Assembly: GCA_903932535.1 (NCBI GenBank)
Contig: CAIZGR010000430.1
Coordinates: 1-52,330, forward strand
Reading direction: 5' to 3'
Source of the DNA: an uncultured Hyphomicrobiales bacterium
GTDB lineage: Bacteria; Pseudomonadota; Alphaproteobacteria; Rhizobiales; Beijerinckiaceae
DNA: 52,330 bases
Part shown: one piece after another, positions 18,082-27,237 of the stretch
How the letters are laid out: each line of letters begins with the position of its first letter
How positions within the stretch are numbered: the stretch's first letter is position 1
Position numbers and translations under genes: made by a program
The notes under the pieces: model-generated
The model's input: the letters and a program-made list of their open reading frames with translations, nothing else
Database searches by the model: none
Told to the model about the DNA's origin: nothing

Positions 18082-19452
18082 TCACGCCTCCTCGGCCGCG
18101 GTCGCGAGCGTCACCCTGAGGCCGGGGCGATTGTCCGAAGCCCGGCATTCGAGGCTGTGAAGGTCGGCGATGGCGGCGACGAGCGCGAGGCCGAGCCCGC
18201 TGCCCGGCGTGCGTTCCGTGTCGCCCGATCGATAAAAGCGCCGGAAGATCGCCGCCATCTCGCCCGGCCCGACGCCGGGCCCGTCGTCGCCGACCGACAG
18301 TTGGACGCCGGCCGGGATCGGCTCGCCGCCGACCTCGATGCGGACGCCCGCGGGCGTATGACGCAAGGCGTTGTCGATCAGGTTGGCGATCATCTGGACG
18401 AGCAGCTCCTTGTCCCCGGACATCGGCAGCGGCGCTTCGAATCGCGCCACGAGCGTCTTGCCTTCGTCCTCGGCCGCCGGCGCGAAAGCGTCGACCACCT
18501 CGCGCGCCACGTCGGCGAGATCGAGCGGCCGGAACGCGGCGCGCCGGGCGCCGGCCTCGACCTGACCGATGCGGAGCAGGGCGCCGAACGTCTCGAGCAC
18601 GCCCTCGACGTCGGCGATCGCCGCCGTGATCGCGACGCGGGCGGCGTCGGAAGAAGGATCGTCCCGGGCCGCTTCGAGGCGGCGCAGAACGCCGGCGAGC
18701 GGTTTGCGCAGGTCGTGGGCGATATCGGCGCTGACCTGCTTGTTCGCCAGCAAGAGCTTCTCGATCCGGTCGAACAGGCGGTTGAACGTGCGCGCGAGGG
18801 CGCTGAGGTCGTCGTCGGCGCTCGTGAGGGGAATGCGCCGGCTCCAGTCGCCGTCCATCAGGCGACGCGCGGTCTGCCGCATCGCATCGATCCGGCCGAG
18901 GAACTGTGCGCTGAGCCAGAGGCCGCCGAGGGTTCCGAGCGCCAGCGTGGCCGCGACCGCCCAGCCGAACGCCGTCAGGACCCCGCGCAGGATGTCGTCC
19001 GAACGGCGGCGTTCGTCGCCGACGACGAGGAGAGACCCGTCGGAAAGCCGCGTGACCAGGGAGCGGACGACCTCCGGTTTGCCTTCGGGCGCCTCGTCGC
19101 TTTCGGCCTCCGTCGCCTCGATCCATCCGGCCGCGCCGGCGCCTCCGGACGGACCGCGCAGAGTCCCGGCGAGGCGCTCGCCGTCCGGGCCGGCGAGGCC
19201 ATAGGCGAAGCCCGCGCCGCTCGATCCGCGCGCTTCGATGACGGCGGCCAGCCTGTCCCGCCCGCTCTCGGCGAACGCGCCCGCGAGCGCGTTGGCCTCC
19301 TCGCGGATTCGCTCGTCGAAATCGGTCAGGATTTCATGCCGGACCGAAGCGTAAACGAAACCGCCCAGCGCCAGCGCCGACGCGGTGAACAGAGCGAGAT
19401 AAACGGCGGCCAGCCGGAAGCTCGCCGTCCTAAGCAGCCGAATTCGGGGCAC
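18082..19452 (-). CDS. Sensor histidine kinase
   Basis: A 456-residue membrane sensor kinase. It has two transmembrane helices (about 11-34 and 165-190) flanking a periplasmic sensing region of about 130 residues, then HAMP, then a HisKA-type box with phospho-acceptor His246 in the variant ADIAHDLRKPL. The ATPase domain has N-box NLIDNALRHTP, G1 DDGPGV and G2 GSGLGLALV. Its start overlaps the end of the regulator gene by 23 bases, so the two form one unit. The signal is unknown. Neighbouring HiPIP, PepSY and cytochrome genes make a redox or metal signal plausible. Confidence 0.95.
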   Translation of the reverse strand: MPRIRLLRTASFRLAAVYLALFTASALALGGFVYASVRHEILTDFDERIREEANALAGAFAESGRDRLAAVIEARGSSGAGFAYGLAGPDGERLAGTLRGPSGGAGAAGWIEATEAESDEAPEGKPEVVRSLVTRLSDGSLLVVGDERRRSDDILRGVLTAFGWAVAATLALGTLGGLWLSAQFLGRIDAMRQTARRLMDGDWSRRIPLTSADDDLSALARTFNRLFDRIEKLLLANKQVSADIAHDLRKPLAGVLRRLEAARDDPSSDAARVAITAAIADVEGVLETFGALLRIGQVEAGARRAAFRPLDLADVAREVVDAFAPAAEDEGKTLVARFEAPLPMSGDKELLVQMIANLIDNALRHTPAGVRIEVGGEPIPAGVQLSVGDDGPGVGPGEMAAIFRRFYRSGDTERTPGSGLGLALVAAIADLHSLECRASDNRPGLRVTLATAAEEA

Positions 19453-20113
19453 GAAACGTATATCCTGCGCCGCGCACGGTCTGGATCAGCGCGGGGCCGC
19501 CGCGGTCGATCTTGCCGCGCAGGCGGCTGATGTGCGTCTCGACGATGTTCGTCTTCGGATCGAAGTGGAACTCCCAGACCTGCTCGAGCAGCATCTTGCG
19601 GGTGACGAGCCGGCCTTCGCTTCGCATCAGGCATTCGAGCAGGCGGAATTCGCGCGGCTGCAGGTCGATCGTCTCGCCGCTCCGGCGCACGGTGCGGGCG
19701 ACGAGATCCATTTCGAGATCGCCCGCCTCGAGCAGGGTCTGCGACGCGCCCAGCGTCGGGCGGCGCGCGAGGGCCGTCAGGCGCGCCATGAGCTCCTCGA
19801 AGGCGAACGGCTTGACGAGATAATCGTCTCCGCCGGCTTCGAGCCCGTCGACCCGGTCGTCGACGCCCGAGAGGTTGGTCAGGAAAAGCACCGGAGTCGA
19901 CACGCCGTCCTTGCGCATCAACGCGACGACGCCGAGGCCGTCGAGCTCAGGCAGCATGCGGTCGAGGACGACGACATCGTATCGATCCGCGGTCGCCCGC
20001 TCATAACCCTCCCGGCCGTCGCGCGCGACGATCGGCGCATGGCCCCGAGCGACAAGGCCCGTCGAGATGAACTCGGCGGTTCCTTCGTCGTCTTCGACAA
20101 CCAGAATTTTCAT
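19430..20113 (-). CDS. OmpR-family response regulator
   Basis: A 227-residue regulator with a receiver domain (acidic pocket VVEDDE, phospho-acceptor Asp51 in VVVLDRML, lysine in YLVKPF). A winged-helix DNA-binding domain of the OmpR/PhoB type follows (LQPREFRLLECLMRSEGRLVTRKMLLEQ, then VETHISRLRGKI). It pairs with the downstream sensor kinase, overlapping by 23 bases. The HiPIP gene upstream ends 69 bases before, on the same strand, so the three may be transcribed together. Target promoters are not evident from the sequence. Confidence 0.95.
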   Translation of the reverse strand: MKILVVEDDEGTAEFISTGLVARGHAPIVARDGREGYERATADRYDVVVLDRMLPELDGLGVVALMRKDGVSTPVLFLTNLSGVDDRVDGLEAGGDDYLVKPFAFEELMARLTALARRPTLGASQTLLEAGDLEMDLVARTVRRSGETIDLQPREFRLLECLMRSEGRLVTRKMLLEQVWEFHFDPKTNIVETHISRLRGKIDRGGPALIQTVRGAGYTFRAPNSAA

Positions 20114-20182
20114 GATCCCGGATTAGCAGAACGAAAGCCGGAGGCAATCCGCCACGCGGAGGCGCGCGTTCAGGCGACCTGC

Positions 20183-20461
20183 TCACGCCGCCTTGGGCAG
20201 CCAGATCCGGCATCCGCAGTCCGGTCCGACGTCGCCCGATACGTCGATGCAGGACGAGGGCGCGACGTACAGCTTGCACGCGCCGCAGCGATGCCCGTTC
20301 ACGGCGGCCGTCGTATAATGAACGCAGTCTTTGGACACTTTCACATGCGACATTTCCAGAGCCGAGGCTCGCGTCGCCAGCGCGCCGGCGCCGCCTGCGA
20401 CGCAGCCGAGCAACAAGGTCCGTCGCGACACGCCGCCGCCGGAAGCGGATGAAATCGTCAT
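20183..20461 (-). CDS. Tat-exported HiPIP-like iron-sulfur protein C
   Basis: A 92-residue HiPIP-type protein with a Tat signal (SRRTLLLGCVAGGAGALA). The four cysteines are again C-x2-C-x8-C-x12-C (CGAC, SSC, GC), with an extra cysteine two residues before the last (DCGC). The HYTTA and APSSC segments are closely similar to HiPIP B. It probably carries electrons in the periplasm. Its position ahead of a response regulator and kinase suggests it may be part of, or controlled by, that system. The ATG at 20461 has AAAGGA at good spacing. Confidence 0.87.
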   Translation of the reverse strand: MTISSASGGGVSRRTLLLGCVAGGAGALATRASALEMSHVKVSKDCVHYTTAAVNGHRCGACKLYVAPSSCIDVSGDVGPDCGCRIWLPKAA

Positions 20462-20788
20462 TACTCTGTCCTTTCAAGCAAGGAGCGGAAATGCTCGGTT
20501 CTTTCTTCCTCCCTTCGCGGTTCGGATAACTCGGGAATCGACGCCGGTCAACCGGCGTCCCGGAAATCGATGCGTCCATGGGCGATCGGTGTTCGCCGCG
20601 TCGCAGGCGGCCTCTGCGCGGGGCGAAGGCAGGTCGCCCGCAGCCCTCGACGATTCTCGGAACCCGCTCTTGCTAAAGCCTTCGCACTGCGAGAGAACTC
20701 GGGTCGTGGGCCGCAGCCGCCGGCGCGGGGTCTCGGCGCCGGGGTGGCGGTCCCTCGTCTCGGAGCCGAGAGCGCCAGGAGGTTCAGC
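20462..20788. other. Divergent intergenic region between HiPIP C and bacterioferritin
   Basis: No gene supported on either strand. It should hold the promoters of both flanking genes, but I cannot identify a clear -35/-10 pair or an iron-responsive box in it. Confidence 0.4.
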
Positions 20789-21268
20789 ATGCGCGGCGAC
20801 GCCAAGGTGATCGAGTATCTGAATTCGGCGCTCCGGCACGAGCTTGCGGCGGTCAACCAGTACTGGCTGCATTACCGCATCCTCGACAACTGGGGCTACA
20901 AGGACTTTGCCAAGACGTGGCGCGCGGAGTCGATCGAGGAGATGGGTCACGCCGACAGAATTGTCGCGCGGATCTTGTTCCTCGACGGCCATCCGAATAT
21001 GCAATCGCTCGATCAGTTGCGCATCGGCCGGGGCGTCAAGGAGATCATCGACTGCGATCTCGCGGCCGAGATGAGCGCCCGCGCGCTCTATCTGGACGCT
21101 GCGCAATATTGCGCGAGCGTGAACGACCGCGTCACCAAGAACCTGTTCGAGGACCTGCTCGGCGACGAGGAGAAGCACATCGACTTCCTCGAAGCGCAAC
21201 TGACCCTGATCGACCAGATCGGCGTGCAGCTTTACGCCCAGAAGCACGTCGGCAATCTGGAGGGCTGA
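20789..21268 (+). CDS. bfr: Bacterioferritin
   Basis: A 159-residue bacterioferritin that stores iron as a ferric mineral in a 24-subunit shell. The di-iron ferroxidase ligands are visible: Glu18, Glu51, His54, and later Glu/His residues in the ...DCDLAAEM... and GDEEKHID segments. Met52 provides the heme ligand. Length and motifs fit the family fully. The ATG at 20789 has a strong AGGAGG site. The neighbours are redox proteins and a cytochrome peroxidase on the convergent strand. This fits control of the iron and peroxide produced during iron or heme electron transfer. Confidence 0.97.
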   Translation: MRGDAKVIEYLNSALRHELAAVNQYWLHYRILDNWGYKDFAKTWRAESIEEMGHADRIVARILFLDGHPNMQSLDQLRIGRGVKEIIDCDLAAEMSARALYLDAAQYCASVNDRVTKNLFEDLLGDEEKHIDFLEAQLTLIDQIGVQLYAQKHVGNLEG

Positions 21269-21316
21269 GCGGCGCCGCGGGTCGGCGGCTCGCGCGCGGC
21301 GCCGGTGCGCGTCGTC

Positions 21317-22558
21317 CTACTCCATGCCCTTGTCGGTGAGGGTCTCGAGGAAGGCGACGAGCGCGTCGACGTCCTGGTCGCTGAGCCGAGGCCGCTGTCC
21401 CGGGCGACGATCGTAGGGGACCTCGGCGGTATTGACGTTGGCCTTGTAGCCGCCCGGCAGGTCGTTGAACTTGTCGGCCTCGCCGGTCTTCAGCCTGGGG
21501 AACCAGCGGCCCGGGTCGGTGTCGCGGGTAGCGTAGAAGGCGACGGCGTCGCGCAGGCTGGTGAAGGCCGCGTTATGGTAGTAGGCGCCGGCGACCGCGA
21601 CGTTGCGCAGCGTCGGGACCTTGAAGGCGCCGCAGAGCGATTCGAGCTTGATCTCCTTCGGCAGCTTGGCCGCGAGCCCGGGCTGCTTGCAGAGGCCGAG
21701 ATCAAAGGTCGACGCGTCGGCGTTGGCGGGAATCCTGGCGTTCCGCGGCGCGCCGACCGCGTCGTAGGTGAAGTCGGTGAAGATCCAGTCGGTCGGGTCC
21801 TTCGAGTCCGTCTTGCCGGCGTGACAGGCGATGCAGTTGCCTGCCTTGGGGTTGGTGAAGAGCGCGAAGCCGCGCGCCTCGATCGGGGTCAGCTTGGCTT
21901 TGCCGCGCAGGGTGTCGTCGAACTTCGAGGAGAAGGGCGCGAAGCGCTCGCTCCCTTCGTAAGCGAAGAGCGCCGCGGTCAGCTTGCCCATGGCGGCCTT
22001 GGGGTCGGCGAAGGCGTCGTCGCCGTAGACCTGGACGACGAGGTCGGCGTAGGCGCCGGCCTTCACCTTGGCCACGACCGCCTCGATCGAAGGGTTGTTC
22101 ATCTCGACCGGGTCGAGCATCGGGCCGGTCGCCTGCTCGGCCATGTCGGACGCGCGCCCGTCCCAGAACTGGCCGCCCTTCGCTTCCAGCGTCTCCTTGC
22201 CGTCGTCGACGTCCTTGTAGAAGCCGAAGGCGGGCGAATAGGTCTTGTACATGAGGGTCGGCGACTTGCGACGGCCGATCCTGTCGGGCGTGCTGCCGGC
22301 CGCGATCCCCGGGATCGGCGAGCCGTTGTTCCCCTGAAACGCATGGCTCGGGACATGGCACGACTGGCAGGACAGACCGCGCGGCTCGGACAGGTTCGTG
22401 TCCTCGAAGAGGCGCTTGCCGAGCAGCTGCGCCTCGCTGAGCCCCTTCTCGCCGTCCGCGCGCGGAAGCGGCGCGGGCGTCTGGCCCCGGACGCTCGCCG
22501 TCGGAGCGCCGAGCAGAGCGACGCCGAGCGAAACGGCGATTGCGTACCTTGCGATCAT
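21317..22558 (-). CDS. Diheme cytochrome c peroxidase (CcpA/MauG family)
   Basis: A 413-residue periplasmic protein with a signal peptide (YAIAVSLGVALLGAPTA) and two heme c motifs, CQSCH near residue 64 and CIACH near 242. Family segments are GKRLFEDTNLSEPRGLSC, QFWDGRASDMAEQA and FKVPTLRNVAVAGAYYHNA. These enzymes reduce hydrogen peroxide with electrons from a c-type cytochrome or similar donor. MauG-type members instead modify proteins. The family position suggests peroxidase but does not prove it. The ATG at 22558 has GAGGAGAGG. It is the last member of the redox island and convergent with bfr. Confidence 0.93.
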   Translation of the reverse strand: MIARYAIAVSLGVALLGAPTASVRGQTPAPLPRADGEKGLSEAQLLGKRLFEDTNLSEPRGLSCQSCHVPSHAFQGNNGSPIPGIAAGSTPDRIGRRKSPTLMYKTYSPAFGFYKDVDDGKETLEAKGGQFWDGRASDMAEQATGPMLDPVEMNNPSIEAVVAKVKAGAYADLVVQVYGDDAFADPKAAMGKLTAALFAYEGSERFAPFSSKFDDTLRGKAKLTPIEARGFALFTNPKAGNCIACHAGKTDSKDPTDWIFTDFTYDAVGAPRNARIPANADASTFDLGLCKQPGLAAKLPKEIKLESLCGAFKVPTLRNVAVAGAYYHNAAFTSLRDAVAFYATRDTDPGRWFPRLKTGEADKFNDLPGGYKANVNTAEVPYDRRPGQRPRLSDQDVDALVAFLETLTDKGME

Positions 22559-22938
22559 GGACCTCTCCTCGAGCGGTCGAGATCAAAGTCCGCCGCGTCC
22601 GGACTAAGCCATATTTGCGCCCGCCTTCGCCGGCAATCCGGCCCGGTTCACTTTGGAATCGTTACAATTTGAAATTGTTTCCTTTTCAAAGCTCTTTCCG
22701 GCTGTCATGCCCGCGCATGCGGGCATCCAGACTCGTCGGCCGCGTCCGTTCTCTTCGCCGGCGGCGCGCTCTGCGGCATGAGGCGGCGGCGGTTGTCTGG
22801 ACCCCGCGTTCGCAGGGGTGACGACGCTGGACGGTTGGCGCCGCCGCTCGCTTTCCGGCCCCCCGTATGTTAGGCCGGACCCGAATTTGGACGGCGCCTC
22901 GCGAAAACAAGCGGCCCGGCAGCGGATCGAGCCCCACG
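22559..22938. other. Intergenic region with repeat
   Basis: No gene. The A+T-richer part at 22650-22690 (TTTGGAATCGTTACAATTTG) probably contains the promoter for a flanking gene. Most of the rest is the dispersed repeat at 22703-22825. Confidence 0.45.
22703..22825. repeat. Dispersed repeat family B, full copy
   Basis: The left end is a hairpin with an 8-bp stem (22707-22714 with 22719-22726) around GCAT. The right end (about 22797-22825) is a second hairpin-like unit CTGGACCCCGC ... AGGGGTGACGA. The same pair of ends is found at 8631-8720. Confidence 0.65.
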
Positions 22939-23598
22939 ATGACGGATATCTTTCAGGAAGTCGACGAGGAGGTCCGGCGCGACAAGGCGGCGGAGTTCTG
23001 GAAGAAGTATCAGAATATCATCTTCGGCGCGGCGGTGCTGATCGTGCTCGCTTCCGCGGCCTTCCGCTACTGGGAATACCAGAAGCAGCGGGCGGAGCAG
23101 GCGGCCGGCGACCAGTTTCAGGCGGCTATCGCCGCCTTCGACGCCGGAAGGCCGACCGAAGCCTTCGGCGGCCTCGCCAAGGTCGCGGCCGACGCGCCGG
23201 GCGGCTACCGGATTCTCGCCCAGATGACGGAGGCCGGCGCCAAGGCGGCGACCGATCCCGCCGCGGCGATCTCGGCCTTTCAGGCGATCGCCGGCAATGG
23301 CTCGGTCGATCCGCTGTTCCGCGACGCGGCGAAGCTGCGCGCCGCGTTGCTTCAGCTCAACGTGCCGGGCGAGGAGGCGGCCGGGACGACCGCGCTGACC
23401 GCGCTCGCCGCCGCCGACGGCCCCTATCGCCGCCTCGCCAAGCTGACGCTCGGCGCGCTGGCGATCGGCCGGGGCGACGCCGATTCCGCCGGCAAGACGC
23501 TCGGCGACGTGCTCGCGGACCCCGAGGCGACGCCGACCGAGCGCCAACTCGCCGAGCGCTGGCTCGCCCTCGTCGCCTCGAACCGCCCCGCGAAATGA
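22939..23598 (+). CDS. YfgM-like TPR membrane protein
   Basis: A 220-residue protein anchored by one N-terminal helix ([20 protein letters not shown], about residues 27-46). A TPR-like helical region (TPR_21/YfgM family) follows, outside the membrane. YfgM-type proteins associate with periplasmic chaperones and the secretion machinery in Escherichia coli. The alphaproteobacterial members are less studied. The ATG at 22939 starts the conserved [17 protein letters not shown]. Further upstream the frame is open but implausible. It ends 10 bases before der, so they probably form an operon. bamB, which often lies between them, is missing. Confidence 0.88.
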   Translation: MTDIFQEVDEEVRRDKAAEFWKKYQNIIFGAAVLIVLASAAFRYWEYQKQRAEQAAGDQFQAAIAAFDAGRPTEAFGGLAKVAADAPGGYRILAQMTEAGAKAATDPAAAISAFQAIAGNGSVDPLFRDAAKLRAALLQLNVPGEEAAGTTALTALAAADGPYRRLAKLTLGALAIGRGDADSAGKTLGDVLADPEATPTERQLAERWLALVASNRPAK

Positions 23599-23608
23599 CG
23601 CCAGATTG

Positions 23609-25009
23609 ATGAGCAAGGTCGCGATCATCGGCCGGCCCAACGTCGGCAAGTCGACCCTGTTCAACCGGCTGGTCGGACGAAAGCTCGCGCTGGTCGACGA
23701 TCAGCCCGGAGTCACGCGCGACCGGCGCGAGGGCGACGGGCGCCTGGCCGACCTCGCCTTCACCGTCGTCGACACCGCGGGGCTCGAGGAGGGCGACCCG
23801 GAGTCGCTCGCCGGCCGCATGCGCGCGCAGACCGAGACGGCGCTCGGCGATTGCGACGTCATCCTGTTCGTCGTCGACGCGCGCGCCGGGATCACCGCCG
23901 CCGACCGCCATTTCGCCGCCGCGGTGCGCCGCGTGGGCAAGCCGGTCATCGTCATCGCCAACAAGGCCGAGAGCGGGGCGGGGCGCGACGGCGCCTACGA
24001 GGCTTTCAGTCTAGGCCTCGGCGACCCGATCCCCTTCTCCGCCGAGCACGGCGAGGGCCTCGGCGACCTCTACGACGCGCTCGTCGAGACGCTGCCCCCG
24101 TCCGCCCGCCTCGACCCGGACGAGGAGGACGAGCGCGAGCCGCTCGCGCTCGGCGAGGAGGAGGACGGCAGCGAGCTCGACACGACCAAGCCGCTGCGCA
24201 TCGCCGTGCTCGGCCGCCCCAACGCCGGCAAGTCGACGCTGCTCAACCGCATCCTCGGCGAGGACCGCCTGCTCACCGGTCCCGAGCCCGGCATCACCCG
24301 CGACTCGATCGCGATCGAGACCGAGTGGCGCGGGCGCAAGCTGAAGCTCTTCGACACCGCGGGCCTGAGGCGCCGGGCGCGGGTGATCGAGAAGGTCGAG
24401 AAGCTCGCCGTCGCCGACGCCCTGCGGGCGGTGCGCTTCGCCGAGGTCGTCGTCCTGCTGCTCGACGCGACGATCCCGTTCGAGAAGCAGGACCTGTCGC
24501 TCGCCGACCTCGTCGAGCGCGAGGGCCGGGCGCTGGTCATCGGCCTCAACAAATGGGACCTGATCGACAACAAGTCGGACAAGGCGCGGGAGCTGCGCGA
24601 GGAGGCCGACCGGCTGCTGCCGCAGTTGCGCGGGACGCGCGTGATCCCCGTCGCCGGCCTCACCGGGGCGCATGTCGACAAGCTGCTCGAAGCGGTGATG
24701 GCGACGGACGAAATCTGGAACACCCGCATCTCGACCGGGCGGCTCAACCGCTGGCTCGCGCCGGTCATCGACTCGACCCCGCCGCCGGCGGTTTCCGGGC
24801 GGCGGATCAAGATCCGCTACATGACCCAGCCCAAGGCGCGGCCGCCGTTCTTCGTCCTCTTCGGCAATTCGGTCGAGCAGATTCCCGAGAGCTACAAGCG
24901 CTACCTCGTCAACGGCCTGCGCGAGACCTTCGGGCTGATCGGCGTGCCGATCCGCCTCTCGATGCGCTCCGGCGGCGCGAACCCCTACGCCCCCAAGAAG
25001 CGCCGCTGA
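23609..25009 (+). CDS. der: Ribosome-assembly GTPase Der (EngA)
   Basis: A 466-residue GTPase with two consecutive G domains needed for maturation of the 50S ribosomal subunit. G1 motifs are GRPNVGKS (residues about 8-15) and GRPNAGKS (about 203-210). The matching DTAG and NK.E/NKWD motifs are seen in both. A C-terminal KH-like domain follows ([20 protein letters not shown]). Der is essential in most bacteria. The ATG at 23609 is used. An in-frame TTG just before it is unlikely. A Lys/Arg-rich tail (PYAPKKRR) ends the protein as expected. Confidence 0.98.
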   Translation: MSKVAIIGRPNVGKSTLFNRLVGRKLALVDDQPGVTRDRREGDGRLADLAFTVVDTAGLEEGDPESLAGRMRAQTETALGDCDVILFVVDARAGITAADRHFAAAVRRVGKPVIVIANKAESGAGRDGAYEAFSLGLGDPIPFSAEHGEGLGDLYDALVETLPPSARLDPDEEDEREPLALGEEEDGSELDTTKPLRIAVLGRPNAGKSTLLNRILGEDRLLTGPEPGITRDSIAIETEWRGRKLKLFDTAGLRRRARVIEKVEKLAVADALRAVRFAEVVVLLLDATIPFEKQDLSLADLVEREGRALVIGLNKWDLIDNKSDKARELREEADRLLPQLRGTRVIPVAGLTGAHVDKLLEAVMATDEIWNTRISTGRLNRWLAPVIDSTPPPAVSGRRIKIRYMTQPKARPPFFVLFGNSVEQIPESYKRYLVNGLRETFGLIGVPIRLSMRSGGANPYAPKKRR

Positions 25010-25065
25010 CATCGGGCGCGCGCCGCACTACAACCGTGGCGACCTCTTCGCCGCCCGAGTCCGCC

Positions 25066-26778
25066 ATGTCCAGCCTGTCGTCCTCCCTGCCGCCGCCCAC
25101 CTATCCGCCGAGCTTTCGCGAGGCGCGCGATCTCCTGCTCGCGCTCGACGACCGCTACATGGCCGCCAAAACCCTGTTCGCCTGGCCGCGGCCGGAGCGG
25201 TTCAACTGGGCGCTCGAATGGTTCGACGCGGAGCTCGCCGCCGGAGACGGCGTTGCGCGAACGGCGCTGAAGATCATCGGGGACAAGGTCGAGGTGCGCA
25301 GCTTCGGCGAGCTGGCGCGCGAATCGTCGCGGCTCGCCAACGGCCTGCGCACGATCGGAGCGCGTCGGGGCGACCGGCTCCTGATGATGCTCGGGGCGAC
25401 GCCGGAACTGTGGGTGACGATGCTGGCGGCGATGAAGCTCGGCCTCGTGCTCATGCCGGCCATGCCGCAGCTCGCGCCCGCCGACATCGCCGACCGGCTC
25501 GAACGCGGGCGGGCGAAGTTCCTCGTCGCGCATGGCGCCGACGCCGAAAAATTCTCCGAGGTCGAGGAGAAGGTCGTCCGCATCGCGGTCGGCGCCGCGC
25601 CCGAGGGCTGGCGCCCGTTCGCTTCGTTGATGAGCCCGAACGCGCGTTTCGCGCCGGACGGGCCGACGCGCGCCGACGATCCGATGCTGCTCTACTTCAC
25701 CTCGGGCACCACGGCGCGCTCGAAGCTCGTGGTCCACAGCCATGCGAGCTATCCGATCGGGCATCTGTCGACCATGTTCGGACTCGGCCTCAAGCCCGGC
25801 GACATCCATCTCAACATCTCCTCCCCGGGCTGGGCGAAGCACGCGTGGTCGAGCGTGTTCGCGCCCTGGAACGCCGGGGCGACGGTCGTCGCGCTCGCCA
25901 AGCGCTTCGAGCCGCGCATGGCGCTCGATGCGCTCGTCGCCCACGGCGTCACCACCTTCTGCGCGCCCCCGACCGTGTGGCGCATGCTGATCCAGGAGGA
26001 CCTGAGGGCGTGGAAGGTTCGCCTGCGCGAGATCATGTCCTCGGGCGAGCCGCTGAACCCGGAGGTGATCGAGCAGGTGCGGCGCGCCTGGGGCCTGACG
26101 CTGCGCGACTCCTACGGCCAGACCGAGACGACGATGCTGGTCGCCAATTCCCCGGGGGAGAAGGTGATTCCGGGCTCGATGGGCCGGCCGCTGCCCGGCT
26201 ACCGCATCACGCTGCTCGACGCCGAGGGCTTCGAGAGCGACCACGGCGAGATCGCGTTGCCGCTGAGGCCCCGCCCCGCCGGCCTCATGCTCGGCTACGC
26301 CGACGACACGGGCGGGCCGGCGCCGGTCGGGGGCGCCTTCTACCGCACCGGCGACGTCGCCTCGCGCGACGCCGAAGGCTTCATCACCTACGTCGGCCGG
26401 GCCGACGACGTGTTCAAGTCGAGCGACTACCGGCTGAGCCCCTTTGAACTGGAAAGCGCGCTGATCGAGCACGACGCGGTGGCGGAGGCGGCGGTGGTGC
26501 CCGCGCCCGATCCCGTGCGCTACACCACGCCCAAGGCCTACATCGTGCTCGCCGCCGGTTTCGCGCCGGACGCCGAGACGGCGGCCTCGATCTTCGCCCA
26601 CGTCCGCGAGCGCCTGTCGCCCTACAAGCGCGTGCGCCGGATCGAGTTCGCCGAGCTGCCGAAGACCGCGTCGGGCAAAATCCGCCGGGTCGATCTGCGC
26701 GGCCGCGAGACGGCGCTTGCGGACAAGGGCGAGCGGGCGGCGGCGGAGTTCCGGATCGAGGACTTTCCGGAGGGATGA
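25066..26778 (+). CDS. AMP-binding acyl-CoA synthetase
   Basis: A 570-residue ATP-dependent acyl-CoA ligase of the ANL superfamily, closest in appearance to acetyl/medium-chain types. Motifs are the P-loop YFTSGTTARSK (a variant of YTSGTTGxPK), DSYGQTETT, YRTGDVASRDAEGFITYVGRADDVFK and the C-terminal lysine in PKTASGKIRRVDLR. It activates a carboxylic acid with ATP and transfers it to CoA. The acid cannot be told from sequence. The reading frame is open far upstream inside der, but homology begins at this ATG, 56 bases after the der stop. Confidence 0.93.
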   Translation: MSSLSSSLPPPTYPPSFREARDLLLALDDRYMAAKTLFAWPRPERFNWALEWFDAELAAGDGVARTALKIIGDKVEVRSFGELARESSRLANGLRTIGARRGDRLLMMLGATPELWVTMLAAMKLGLVLMPAMPQLAPADIADRLERGRAKFLVAHGADAEKFSEVEEKVVRIAVGAAPEGWRPFASLMSPNARFAPDGPTRADDPMLLYFTSGTTARSKLVVHSHASYPIGHLSTMFGLGLKPGDIHLNISSPGWAKHAWSSVFAPWNAGATVVALAKRFEPRMALDALVAHGVTTFCAPPTVWRMLIQEDLRAWKVRLREIMSSGEPLNPEVIEQVRRAWGLTLRDSYGQTETTMLVANSPGEKVIPGSMGRPLPGYRITLLDAEGFESDHGEIALPLRPRPAGLMLGYADDTGGPAPVGGAFYRTGDVASRDAEGFITYVGRADDVFKSSDYRLSPFELESALIEHDAVAEAAVVPAPDPVRYTTPKAYIVLAAGFAPDAETAASIFAHVRERLSPYKRVRRIEFAELPKTASGKIRRVDLRGRETALADKGERAAAEFRIEDFPEG

Positions 26779-26802
26779 GGCGGGCGCCCGGAGGAGGAGT
26801 CG

Positions 26803-27156
26803 ATGGCCCTGGTCGCTCTGATCGTCTGCGCGCTCGTCTTGTGGGCGGCGTGCGGCGGCGTTTACGCCATGGGCCGCGACGTGTGGCCGAGCGAAATGCC
26901 GGAGGCGGTCCGCCTCTCGGCCGCGCCGGCGATCGCCGTTGCGGTGACGCTCGCCCACGAGATCGTCGTGCCCGACTTCGGCGTGCTTGCGCGCGCCGCG
27001 GCGTTCGCCGCGCTCGTCGCCGCGCTCGACGCGTTCGCGCTCGCCCCGCTGGTCGACGGCGGCCGCGCGCTTCTCCGCAGCGCGGTCGGCTTCTGGCTGC
27101 CGCTGGCGGCGATCTTTGTCGCGACCGCCTTGACGGGCCTCTATGGGCCGATGTGA
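26803..27156 (+). CDS. Small integral membrane protein of unknown function
   Basis: A 117-residue, very hydrophobic protein with three to four predicted membrane helices: LVALIVCALVLWAACGGVY, AAPAIAVAVTLAHEIVV, AAAFAALVAALDAFALAPLV and AVGFWLPLAAIFVATALTG. I do not recognise a family. The ATG is preceded by GGAGGAG, and the gene follows the acyl-CoA synthetase by 24 bases, so it is probably real and co-transcribed. Confidence 0.7.
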   Translation: MALVALIVCALVLWAACGGVYAMGRDVWPSEMPEAVRLSAAPAIAVAVTLAHEIVVPDFGVLARAAAFAALVAALDAFALAPLVDGGRALLRSAVGFWLPLAAIFVATALTGLYGPM

Positions 27157-27237
27157 ACGCTTTCAGCCTCCGCTTGCCCCGGTCGCCGCCGCGGGGATAA
27201 GACGCGACGGTAACGCACAGCCGGCCAGCGAGGACCC

